The position numbers were made by a program, and so were the translations under genes. Below, one piece after another: positions 17,807 to 25,181 of a stretch of DNA of 64,000 nucleotides. Positions within the stretch are counted from its first letter, which is position 1. Every line of letters begins with the position of its first letter. This DNA is from CAIWAH01 sp964602595 (GTDB lineage: Bacteria > Verrucomicrobiota > Verrucomicrobiia > Limisphaerales > UBA9464), in NCBI GenBank assembly GCA_964602595.1, contig CAZRRO010000024.1, positions 1-64,000 on the forward strand, given 5' to 3'. The notes below the pieces were generated by a model. That model saw only the letters and a program-made list of their open reading frames with translations, searched no databases and was not told where the DNA came from.

Positions 17807-17845
17807 GTGATCTCCGTCGGCCGTAACACGACGACTACCGCCTAG
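17807..17845 (+). CDS. Threonine leader peptide (12 codons) upstream of thrS
   Basis: GTG (17807) opens V-I-S-V-G-R-N-T-T-T-T-A and TAG ends it at 17843-17845. Four consecutive threonine codons (ACG ACG ACT ACC, 17828-17839) sit just before a hairpin whose 5' arm begins at the last base of the stop codon, and an intrinsic terminator follows at 17876-17914. The next gene is threonyl-tRNA synthetase. This is the textbook geometry of ribosome-mediated attenuation: a stall at Thr codons when charged tRNA-Thr is low would block the first hairpin. No strong Shine-Dalgarno is visible before the GTG. Function is inferred from position and codon content. Confidence 0.65.
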   Translation: MISVGRNTTTTA

Positions 17846-17872
17846 CGTCCGCAGCCCGTTGCTGCCGGACGC
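17845..17872 (+). promoter_or_regulatory. Leader hairpin overlapping the leader-peptide stop codon
   Basis: GCGTCCG (17845-17851) pairs with CGGACGC (17866-17872), and CAGC/GCTG extends the stem inside with one bulged base. By eye, CGGAC (17866-17870) could instead pair with GTCCG (17896-17900) in the terminator, which would serve as an antiterminator if the ribosome stalled. That alternative pairing is only 5 bp. Confidence 0.55.
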
Positions 17873-17875
17873 CCC

Positions 17876-17914
17876 ACGCCTCGCACCCCAATCCGGTCCG
17901 AGGCGTTTTTGTTT
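17876..17914 (+). terminator. Intrinsic terminator in the thrS leader
   Basis: ACGCCTCG (17876-17883) pairs with CGAGGCGT (17899-17906), with ACC/GGT able to extend the upper stem. TTTTGTTT follows at once (17907-17914). It lies 31 bases after the leader stop codon and about 175 bases before the thrS ATG, on the same strand, so it would attenuate thrS rather than terminate an upstream gene. Confidence 0.75.
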
Positions 17915-17926
17915 CCCGATTGAATG

Positions 17927-18068
17927 AACAGCGAAGACGCGAAGATGCGAAGTAAGGCAGGCATAATCTGGAAAGCAGGAAAGCAGGAAGAAACCTGCTC
18001 CGTTCCTGTTTTCCTGCCTTCCAAATTCACCGTTCCCGCCTTCTTCGCGCCTTCGCGTCTTCGCTGTT
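17927..18068. repeat. Inverted-repeat element, copy 2 (142 bp), between terminator and thrS
   Basis: Outer arms AACAGCGAAGACGCGAAG (17927-17944) and CTTCGCGTCTTCGCTGTT (18051-18068) are perfectly complementary over 18 bp. Inner arms at 17965-17989 and 18003-18027 are complementary at 22 of 25. The whole element can fold as one long hairpin. It ends 21 bases before the thrS start, so it forms most of the 5' untranslated region after the attenuator. Confidence 0.85.
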
Positions 18069-18089
18069 AACTCCCTTTCCCCTTTTCCC

Positions 18090-20186
18090 ATGAACGACGA
18101 ATCCCAGCCGCAGCCCGCTAACTTCGAGGCCGCCAAGTCCGACGTGCAGCGCAAGACGCTCGACCAGCGCGAGCAGATGAACGAGCTCATGCGCCTCCGC
18201 CATTCCTGCGCGCACATCCTCGCCACGGCCGTCCTCCGCCTCTGGCCCGACGCCCTGCTCGACATCGGCCCGCCCACCGACGAGGGCTTCTACTACGACT
18301 TCGACCTGAAGCACCGCTTCTCGCCCGACGACTTTCCCAAGATCGAGGAGGAGATGCGCAAGATCACCAAGGAGAACCAGGTCTTCGAAAAGAGCATCAA
18401 GACCCGCGCCGAGGCATTGGCCTACTTCGAGGGCAAGGGCCAGAAGTTCAAGGTCGAGCGCCTCGCCGACATCCCCGAGGGCGAAGCCATCAGCTTCTTC
18501 CAGAACGGCGAGTTCGTGGACCTCTGCGCCGGACCGCACGTCATGCGCACCGGCAACGTGAAGCCCGGCGGGATCAAGCTGCTGCGCGTCGCCAGCGCCT
18601 ACTTCCGCGGGAACGAGAAGAACCCGCAGCTCCAGCGCCTTTACGGCACCGCCTTCAAGAACAAGGAGGAACTCGACAAGTGGATCCTGCAGCAGGAGGA
18701 GGCCAAGAAGCGCGACCACCGCAAGATCGGCGCGGAGATGGGCCTGTTTGCGATGGACGCCGAATACGTCGGGCCGGGCCTGCCGTTGTGGCTGCCGAAG
18801 GGCACCGTGCTGGTCGAGGAACTGGAGAAGCTGGCGAAGGAAACCGAATTCCAGGCCGGCTACGTGCGCGTGAAGACGCCGCACCTCGCCAAGGAGAAGA
18901 TGTATAAGACGTCAGGGCATTTGCCGTATTACGCGGAGTCGATGTTCCCGCCGATGGAACTGCGCGAATCTGAAGTCGTTTCAGACTTTGCGTTGTTTGC
19001 TGCTGATAAGATCGCGGATCATTACCGCGAACTGAGAGACAAGTTCTCCCCACATTTCCGTTTGGAACGTCCGAGTGACACTCGACCTGAAGCTATGCTG
19101 AAGTGGGCTACCGACCTCAGAGCCCAAATGGCGAAACTTCCTGCTGATGTTCAGGCTGATTATGACGAGCTGGCGCGTGGGCTTCTCTTGGGAAAGTTCC
19201 TTGACGTAGACCGACCTGGAGTTGAGCGCTATTTCCTGAAGGCTATGAACTGCCCGCACCACCACCGCATCTTCGCGGCGGAACCGCGCAGTTACCGCGA
19301 CCTCCCGCTTCGGCTCGCCGAATACGGCACCTGCTACCGCTACGAGCAGTCCGGCGAGCTCTTCGGCCTCATGCGCGTCCGCAGCATGAACATGAACGAC
19401 GCGCACCTCTACTGCACCGCCGAACAGTTCGCCGAGGAGTTCCGCGAGGTGAACGACATGTATCTGAAGTATTTCAAGATCTTCGGCCTCGGCCGCTACC
19501 AGATGCGCTTCAGCACGCACGACCCCGCGCGCCTCGGCCAGAAGTTCGTCAACGAGCCCGAACTCTGGAAGCAGACCGAGGACATGGTCCGCAACGTCCT
19601 GATCGAGTCCGGCATTAACTACGTGGAGGTGCCCAACGAGGCCGCCTTCTACGGACCGAAGATCGACGTGCAGGTGTGGAGCGCCATCGGCCGCGAGTTC
19701 ACCATCGCCACGAACCAGGTGGACTTCGCCGTGCCGGCCAAGTTCGGCCTCGTTTACAAGGACCGCGACAACTCGCTCAAGACGCCGCTGTGCATCCACC
19801 GCGCGCCGCTGGGCACGCATGAGCGCTTCATCGGCTTCCTGATCGAGCATTACGCCGGCAACTTCCCGCTCTGGCTCGCGCCCGAGCAGGTCCGCGTGCT
19901 CACGCTCAACGACGACCCGGCGCTGGTGGAATACGCCCGCGGCCTCACCCACGCCCTGCGCACGAACTTCGTCCGCGTGGAAGGCGACTATTCCGCCGAC
20001 CCCGTGAAGGCCAAGATCGCCGACGCCGAGACGGCGAAGGTCCACACCATGCTGGTCGTCGGCCAGCGCGACCTCGAGGCCGGCGCCGTGAGCGTCCGCC
20101 TCCACGGCAAGGGCAACGTCGGCGCCAAACCCAAGGACGAGGCCATCGCCGACATTCTGGCTGCCATCCGGGAACGACGGGCGTAG
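18090..20186 (+). CDS. thrS: Threonyl-tRNA synthetase with catalytic-domain insertion
   Basis: 698 residues. The editing domain is present (RHSCAHILATAV, His38/His42, and DLCAGPHV). The class II core follows: TSGHLPYYAESMFPPMEL, AMNCPHHHRIFA, EYGTCYRYEQSGELFGLMRVRSM, AAFYGPKIDVQV and CIHRAPLGTHERFIG, then the anticodon-binding domain (about 595-695). The usual N-terminal TGS domain is missing: the editing domain starts about 35 residues in. Residues 292-380 (18963-19229) are an extra 89-residue segment between FPPMEL and YFLKAMNCP, where other ThrRS proteins have only a few residues. Its codons (TCT, CCT, GCT, GTT, AGA) are more A/T-rich than the rest. It charges tRNA-Thr, and the preceding leader suggests control by threonine supply. 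Confidence 0.93.
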   Translation: MNDESQPQPANFEAAKSDVQRKTLDQREQMNELMRLRHSCAHILATAVLRLWPDALLDIGPPTDEGFYYDFDLKHRFSPDDFPKIEEEMRKITKENQVFEKSIKTRAEALAYFEGKGQKFKVERLADIPEGEAISFFQNGEFVDLCAGPHVMRTGNVKPGGIKLLRVASAYFRGNEKNPQLQRLYGTAFKNKEELDKWILQQEEAKKRDHRKIGAEMGLFAMDAEYVGPGLPLWLPKGTVLVEELEKLAKETEFQAGYVRVKTPHLAKEKMYKTSGHLPYYAESMFPPMELRESEVVSDFALFAADKIADHYRELRDKFSPHFRLERPSDTRPEAMLKWATDLRAQMAKLPADVQADYDELARGLLLGKFLDVDRPGVERYFLKAMNCPHHHRIFAAEPRSYRDLPLRLAEYGTCYRYEQSGELFGLMRVRSMNMNDAHLYCTAEQFAEEFREVNDMYLKYFKIFGLGRYQMRFSTHDPARLGQKFVNEPELWKQTEDMVRNVLIESGINYVEVPNEAAFYGPKIDVQVWSAIGREFTIATNQVDFAVPAKFGLVYKDRDNSLKTPLCIHRAPLGTHERFIGFLIEHYAGNFPLWLAPEQVRVLTLNDDPALVEYARGLTHALRTNFVRVEGDYSADPVKAKIADAETAKVHTMLVVGQRDLEAGAVSVRLHGKGNVGAKPKDEAIADILAAIRERRA

Positions 20187-20246
20187 GCAGCCCGTCTGGC
20201 AACTGAATCCACGACGGCGCTGCGCTGGTCCTGGTTGGAATTGTGC

Positions 20247-20300
20247 GCGGAGCGGCAGCTCCGCCCTACCTTGTGGTGGGGCTGCGCTGCTGCGCAGCCC
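20247..20300. repeat. Two adjacent GC-rich hairpins after thrS
   Basis: GCGGAGC/GCTCCGC (20247-20253, 20258-20264) and GGGCTGCGC/GCGCAGCCC (20279-20287, 20292-20300) are perfect stems of 7 and 9 bp with 4-base loops. No T-run follows. They could help end the thrS transcript or be dispersed REP-type sequences. Confidence 0.5.
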
Positions 20301-20444
20301 TGACTTCCCGTCTCGCGCCCTTTGGCGGGGACGAAAGCTAACCCAGCAAGGATGTTGATCGGCCTCGTAATCCAGCCGGGCGTCCGGAAGCCGGTGCCGA
20401 AAACGAAGCGCCAACGGCACACTGCCCGGCCTCAACCCCGTCGT

Positions 20445-21182
20445 GTGATGAACTCAACCGACATCCGAACTTCCGTTCTTCCGTGCTACAGCCGGCTGTT
20501 TGAGCCGTTTGCCTCCGTGATCCTACTGGTGCTGACGGCCATCGCGTTCGGGTATTTCTAACTGCACATGCAGGGCTTTCCTGGCCGACCGCTGACGCCG
20601 ACGATCCACGCGATGGTCCCCATTCATGGCATCCTGATGACTGCCTGGAGGCTGATCTCGGTGGAGTAACCCCTGCTGGTGGCCACCGGCAGGGGTTGCA
20701 AATAGAACTCGGCCAACTGGGCGCGGGACAGGCCGCCGCCATCGTCGTCGGCTACCTCACCGACATCAACGCCACCCGGGTGAATCCGCCGGATCTAATG
20801 CTCTTCGGTCTCGCGCCGACGGAATTTCTCACGGCGCCGCCCAGCGGCGCTTGGCGTTTGGCGGATTTGTGCTCGCCGGGGTCATTTACCGCCGCCCGCG
20901 GGAACTGCTTCGTCCGTTGGCGCTGAACGCTTCGCTGTCCAGCGGTTCCGCCGCCTTGGGCCGGGTGCCGGCGCTGAATGACTGGAATGCGGTGGCGCCA
21001 CCGAAACAATGGTTCAGCGCCTTCGTCGCCACTCTGGGCGTGGGTGTCCTGCTCCTGGTGAAGGGCTGTTCGACCGTTGTTTCGCAAGTGCCTTCGTCGC
21101 GGTGGCACTGGTGTGCGTGGCTGCCTCGCCGGTGGCCGGGACACCTGCATGGACCCAACTGGCGACCCTAGCGGTGCGTTGA
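20445..21182 (+). pseudogene. Decayed multi-pass membrane protein gene
   Basis: One protein can be followed through several frames. MNSTDIRTSVLPCYSRLFEPF and a helix end at TAA (20559-20561). HMQGFPGRPLTPTIHAMVPIHGILMTAW ends at TAA (20667-20669). PLLVATGRGLQIELGQLGAGQAAAIVV runs to NPPDLMLFGLAPTEFL. After a frame change come FGGFVLAGVIYRR, SAALGRVPALNDWNAV and FSAFVATLGVGVLLLVKG. A last frame change gives AGTPAWTQLATLAVR and a TGA at 21180. In order, these match a bacterial membrane protein with 6-7 helices (DUF2306-like, family name uncertain). At least two in-frame stops and two frameshifts show that it is not functional. Confidence 0.65.
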
Positions 21183-21560
21183 AGGTAGCTGATCTGGTTT
21201 GCTGGCATTCTCGCTCGTGTGCGCCAGAGGCGCGTGAGACGGTGGCCACGGGGGCGGTCCGGGGCAAATGCGCCCTCCCACCAAGCCATGGGCGCGGCGA
21301 AAAAGCAGCGTTCTGCCACGCCTTCGGGGCTTGAAAGGCTCGACGAGTCAAGCCCGAGCCAGAGTTTGGCGCTGTCTTCAGCCAACCTTCTGGATCGTTT
21401 GTCGATGAACCGAGTCAGCATGGGTTGAACGCCCCCGTGCCTGCGATCGGCATCAGCGGCAGGGTGGTGAAGGCCAAAGACGGGCTGGCGGACCTTGGGC
21501 TGCCAACCGGGAAAGGCGTTCCTTGCTTCCGTTCTACGATTACCGAGGTAGCATGCGGGC
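21183..21560. other. Intergenic stretch with no recognisable gene
   Basis: 378 bases between the decayed membrane-protein gene and the S24 peptidase gene. Short open frames on both strands have no start signal or recognisable motif. No helix-turn-helix coding sequence that could complete the adjacent LexA-like gene was found here. Confidence 0.5.
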
Positions 21561-22007
21561 ATGATTCGGCCTCCGCTGAGAGAACTGCCCAGGCAATGGA
21601 GAATTGCCTCGCCGGAAATTTCCTTTGAAAAATTCAACCGCATCACCGGGACCATTTCGGCCGGAACTCCCATTCCTGGTGAGGAGGGTGATTTGGGCAA
21701 ACTGGTGATGGACCTTGGTCCCATAGGCATTCCGACAACTTCACAAACCTTTGCCCTGCGGGTGGAAGGTGATTCGATGGTCGGCGCCGGAATCAACGAC
21801 GGTGATGTCGTGATCCTTGAAAAGCGTTCGCACCAGGCAGGTGACATTGTGGCGGCACTGCTGGAAACAGACGTAACGCTGAAACGATACGTGATCGAAG
21901 GCGGGCGGCATCTCCTGCGGGCAGAGAATCCCAAGTATCCGGACATTCTGCTTACCGGTGAATCGCTGGTGCAGGGCGTGGCAGTGGGCTTAATCCGACG
22001 CCTTTGA
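21561..22007 (+). CDS. LexA/UmuD-like S24 peptidase domain protein without DNA-binding domain
   Basis: 148 residues. The LexA/UmuD autoprotease landmarks are all present: the Ala-Gly cleavage site in TGTISAGTPIP (Ala34-Gly35), the catalytic Ser72 in ALRVEGDSMVGAGINDGDVV and Lys108 in DVTLKRYV, ending AVGLIRRL. LexA proteins carry about 70 residues of winged helix before the cleavage site; here only 34 residues precede it. It is therefore either UmuD-like or a LexA that lost its DNA-binding half. No umuC-type polymerase is adjacent. The next two genes follow at 15 bases and by overlap, suggesting one transcript. Confidence 0.75.
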   Translation: MIRPPLRELPRQWRIASPEISFEKFNRITGTISAGTPIPGEEGDLGKLVMDLGPIGIPTTSQTFALRVEGDSMVGAGINDGDVVILEKRSHQAGDIVAALLETDVTLKRYVIEGGRHLLRAENPKYPDILLTGESLVQGVAVGLIRRL

Positions 22008-22022
22008 CAGTGCGGAGCAACA

Positions 22023-22286
22023 TTGGATACCTCTGTTAACGACATGCAGACGATTCCCCTTTTCTCCAGTGCCGGGCTGGCGTCGCGGGACAGAATTGTC
22101 CTGTCCGAATCGGAATCCTGCGCGGCTGAGGAGATCTGTTCTGGCGAATGGTTGGACTGGTATCGCCTTGCTCCGCTGGAACGGCTGAAGGAAAGTCAGA
22201 AACTGTGGACGGCATATCTTGCCCTGGGAGGCTCGCTTGATCCCGAACCCGATACTCAGAGTCCTTTCCACGATCCAGCGGCATAA
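22023..22286 (+). CDS. Small protein paired with a nucleotidyltransferase (possible antitoxin-like partner)
   Basis: 87 residues if translation starts at TTG 22023, which has GGAG at 22014-22017 with a 5-base spacing; an ATG at 22044 would give 80. The central part, WLDWYRLAPLERLKESQKLW, followed by LALGGSLDPEPD, looks like a short helical protein. No catalytic motif. The last 50 bases overlap the nucleotidyltransferase gene in another frame, so the two are coupled. I recognise it only as the upstream companion of such transferases, and the antitoxin role is inference. Confidence 0.55.
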   Translation: MDTSVNDMQTIPLFSSAGLASRDRIVLSESESCAAEEICSGEWLDWYRLAPLERLKESQKLWTAYLALGGSLDPEPDTQSPFHDPAA

Positions 22287-23013
22287 GGTCAAGGCGCTGC
22301 TGATGGGCGGCCAGGCGTGCGTGCTGTATGGGGCTGCCGAATTCAGCCGTGACACTGATCTGGTGGTGTTGGCGGAGCCGGAGAACCTGCAGGCACTTGA
22401 TGGCGTATTGCAGGAACTTCAAGCGCGACGAATCGCCGTCCCCGAATTTACCATGGAGCATTTGGCACGGGGGCACGCGGTGCACTTTCGCTGCCTGCAT
22501 GCCGAAGTCGCAGGCCTTCGCATCGACATTATGTCAAAGCTCCGCGGCGTGGCTCCCTTTGATGAACTGTGGTCGCGCCGGGCGACCGTTCCCGACCTTG
22601 AAGGCGGCCAGATCGCGGTGCTTTCCCTGGCTGACCTCGTGAAGGCGAAGAAGACCCAACGCTCCAAGGACTGGCCGATGATCCAGCGGTTGGTAGAAAG
22701 CGACTATTTCAAGCACCGCCTGCGTCCGACATCCGAGCAGGTTGAGTTTTGGTTTCGCGAATTGAGGAGCCCGGAGCTTCTGGTTGAACTGGCCGGAAGA
22801 CACGTCGAGCTGTGTGCAAGTCTGTCGCGAGTTCGCCCGCTTCTGTCAAAGGCGGCACCCGAAAACATCGGTGAATTAGATGAATCATTGATGCTGGAAG
22901 AGCGACAGGAGCGCGAGCGGGATCGTCTTTACTGGCAACCGCTCAAAAAGGAACTGGAAGCCATGCGTCACGGTGGCCATGCGGAAGGTTCAATCCTCCC
23001 TGAACCCGAATAA
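22237..23013 (+). CDS. Nucleotidyltransferase-fold protein (MNT/AbiEii-like)
   Basis: 258 residues from TTG 22237, which has GGGAGG 6 bases upstream; the frame also opens at TTG 22219. The fold signature is KALLMGGQACVLYGAAEFSRDTDLVVL: Gly-Gly, then Arg-Asp-Thr-Asp carrying the two metal-binding Asp. LRIDIMSKLRGVAPFDELW provides the third Asp. The C-terminal 100 residues are charged and helical, ending in a Glu/Arg-rich segment. Relatives include the toxin side of AbiE-type and MNT/HEPN systems and aminoglycoside transferases. With the overlapping small protein and the S24 protease gene upstream it makes a three-gene cassette of unclear function. Confidence 0.7.
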   Translation: MIPNPILRVLSTIQRHKVKALLMGGQACVLYGAAEFSRDTDLVVLAEPENLQALDGVLQELQARRIAVPEFTMEHLARGHAVHFRCLHAEVAGLRIDIMSKLRGVAPFDELWSRRATVPDLEGGQIAVLSLADLVKAKKTQRSKDWPMIQRLVESDYFKHRLRPTSEQVEFWFRELRSPELLVELAGRHVELCASLSRVRPLLSKAAPENIGELDESLMLEERQERERDRLYWQPLKKELEAMRHGGHAEGSILPEPE

Positions 23014-23043
23014 CCGTGAACACGTAACGGCGGGCTGCTTGCA

Positions 23044-23964
23044 CTACGCCAAGTGCTGCTTTAAGAACGCAATCGTCCGCTCCCACGCGAGCTGCGCGTT
23101 CTTCTCGTCGTAGCGGCCGGTGGAGTCGTTGTGGAAGCCGTGATTGCACTTCGGATACAGGTGCATCGTGTGGTTGACCCCGGCGGCCTTCAGGTCGGCC
23201 TCGTAACCCGGCCAGCTTTCGTTGACCCGTGTGTCCAGTTCCGCGAGTTGGATCAGCATCGGCGCCTTGATGTTCTTGCGGACTTCCTTGGCCGCGGGCG
23301 TGCCGTAGAACGGGACGCCGGCGTTGAGCACGTCCGGCACCACGGCGGCGAGCATGTTGACGATGTAGCCGCCGAAGCAGAAACCGACCGCACCGAGCTT
23401 GCCCGTGCTCAGCTCGTGCGCCTTGAGGAACTTCGCCGCGGCGATGAAGTCCTGCTCGATCTTGGCCTTGTCCAGTGAGCCCTGGAGCGCGCGGCCTTCG
23501 TCGTCGTTGCCGGGATAACCGCCCTTCGGGTGGAGCGCATCCGGCGCGAACGCCACTAAGCCCGCCTTGGCCACGCGTCGGGCGACGTCCGCGACGTAGG
23601 GGTTCAGCCCGCGGTTCTCATGGACCACCAACACCACGGGAGCCTTGCCCTTCAGTGCCGTGGGCGTGACCAGGTAGCCGCGTCCTTCGCCGTGGCCGCT
23701 TGGCGAGGGGAAAACCACATAGCGGCCCTTGATTTCGGGATCGTTGAACGAGACCTGCTCCGCGTTGGCGTAGTTGGGCAACAGCGTGCCGAGCAGGACG
23801 CTCATGGAGAATCCGGCCGCCGCGAGGGTCGATAGCCGGGTCATGAAGGTTCGGCGGTCAATGACCCCGTGGGCGTATTCGTCATACCAATCAAACGCCT
23901 CCTGGGGGATGGGGGAGGGGGCGCTGGTCCCGGCGTCGGGAGGGTCAGAGTGCATCGTGGTCAT
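23044..23964 (-). CDS. Exported dienelactone hydrolase family protein
   Basis: 306 residues from the ATG at 23964. DWYDEYAHGVIDRRTFMTRL and the hydrophobic AAAGFSMSVLLGTLLPNYANA form a likely Tat-type leader (Arg37-Arg38). The catalytic triad of the DLH family is visible: Cys196 in GAVGFCFGGYIV, Asp244 in LAELDTRVNESWP and His275 in KCNHGFHND. It resembles YghX-type exported dienelactone hydrolases. The substrate is unknown. It diverges from the HAD phosphatase gene; the far-upstream in-frame extension to 24189 lacks coding character. Confidence 0.85.
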   Translation of the reverse strand: MTTMHSDPPDAGTSAPSPIPQEAFDWYDEYAHGVIDRRTFMTRLSTLAAAGFSMSVLLGTLLPNYANAEQVSFNDPEIKGRYVVFPSPSGHGEGRGYLVTPTALKGKAPVVLVVHENRGLNPYVADVARRVAKAGLVAFAPDALHPKGGYPGNDDEGRALQGSLDKAKIEQDFIAAAKFLKAHELSTGKLGAVGFCFGGYIVNMLAAVVPDVLNAGVPFYGTPAAKEVRKNIKAPMLIQLAELDTRVNESWPGYEADLKAAGVNHTMHLYPKCNHGFHNDSTGRYDEKNAQLAWERTIAFLKQHLA

Positions 23965-24233
23965 GGCAGTTCCTGATAGGATGGTGAATGGCTGGCGGCG
24001 GGAGTGTTCAACCGATTTTCCAGCCCGGCAACGATGACGTTGGCGGCTGGCGGCTGGCGTTTCCGGTCGGGTCGCTGGCCACGGTGGCGCGGTGGCGCGG
24101 TGGCATCTTCCATTTGCCTTCGGCCGACAGGCACGCACACTCCGCCCGGCGGCGGGCAAAATCCCCAGCCCACCGGCCAGCGCACTCAACCACCCTCGGC
24201 TCGTTCCACGCCGCTGGGCAGACTCCAGACCTG

Positions 24234-25148
24234 ATGAAATACGGCTACCTCATTGACATGGACGGCGTCATTTACCGGGAGAACCAGCTCATTCCCGGGG
24301 CCACCGACTTCGTCTCCGCCCTGCTGGCGACCGGCACGCCGTTCCTGTTCCTCACCAACAATTCCGCACCCACCGCGGAAGACTTGGCGGTCCGGCTCCG
24401 CCACCTCGGCGTCCACGGCCTTTCACCGAAGCACTTTTACACCTCGGCGATGAACACCGCCGATTTCCTCAGCGAGACGCATCCCAACTGCACGGTGTTC
24501 GTGGTCGGTGAGGGCGGGCTCGTCGCCGCGCTGCACGAGCACAAGATCGCGAATGACGCCATCAGCCCCGACTACGTGGTGGTCGGGGAGGGTTCGGCCA
24601 CGACCGACAAGCTCGCGAAGGCGCATGAGCTCATCGAAAAAGGCGCCCGCCTGCTGGCGACGAATCCCGACAACTGGTGCCCGGTTTCCAGCCAGAAGAC
24701 CCGGCCCGGCGCCGGCGCGCTGGCCGCCTTCCTGGAGTCCAGCACCGGGCGCCGCGCCTATTACCTAGGCAAACCCAACGGCTACATGTTTCAGCGCGCG
24801 CGGCGGAAGCTGGCGGACTCGCTCGGCAAGGTGGAACAGGTCGTGATGATTGGCGACACGATGGAAACCGACATCCGCGGGGCGGTGGAATCGGGTCTGC
24901 TGGGCTACCTCGTGCTGACCGGCTCCACCAAGCTGGAGGACGTCGGCGACTACGTTTACCAACCCGCGCGCATCCTCCAGAGCGTGGCCGAACTCACGGC
25001 CGAAATCGTGACCGGCGAACCGGTTTCGACGCCGTCCGAAAACACCCAGTTCACCGGCCGCAGCAGCTCCAATCGTCACGGCACGCGGCATCAAACCGAT
25101 GTCCTCGCCCTGCACAAGCCTCGGCCGCGGCCGGCCATGACGAAATAG
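24234..25148 (+). CDS. HAD superfamily phosphatase, NagD-type
   Basis: 304 residues. HAD motifs: YLIDMDGVIYRENQLIPGA (motif I, Asp nucleophile and general acid), FLTNNSA (motif II), LGKPNGYMF (Lys) and MIGDTMETDIRGAVESGL (motif IV). The large C2-type cap lies between II and III, including DNWCPV. NagD-type enzymes dephosphorylate nucleoside monophosphates or sugar phosphates. The last 40 residues are an unstructured basic tail (HGTRHQTDV) not typical of the family. ATG at 24234 begins the conserved part directly. Confidence 0.87.
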   Translation: MKYGYLIDMDGVIYRENQLIPGATDFVSALLATGTPFLFLTNNSAPTAEDLAVRLRHLGVHGLSPKHFYTSAMNTADFLSETHPNCTVFVVGEGGLVAALHEHKIANDAISPDYVVVGEGSATTDKLAKAHELIEKGARLLATNPDNWCPVSSQKTRPGAGALAAFLESSTGRRAYYLGKPNGYMFQRARRKLADSLGKVEQVVMIGDTMETDIRGAVESGLLGYLVLTGSTKLEDVGDYVYQPARILQSVAELTAEIVTGEPVSTPSENTQFTGRSSSNRHGTRHQTDVLALHKPRPRPAMTK

Positions 25149-25181
25149 TCACGGCCACCAACCCGGGATGGGCCGGGGCGC

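Noticed and set aside
17631..18089. T-box riboswitch before thrS
   Set aside because: No T-box consensus or specifier-loop architecture was found; the peptide with Thr codons and the terminator explain the region better.
18963..19229. Intein in ThrRS
   Set aside because: At 89 residues it is too short for an intein, and there is no Cys/Ser at its start or His-Asn at its end.
20247..20300. tRNA gene after thrS
   Set aside because: Two simple hairpins only; no cloverleaf, T-arm GTTCGA-type sequence or CCA end.
23964..24189. N-terminal extension of the dienelactone hydrolase
   Set aside because: The upstream 75 codons are Arg/Pro/Ala-rich with no signal; the ATG at 23964 gives a normal exported protein.
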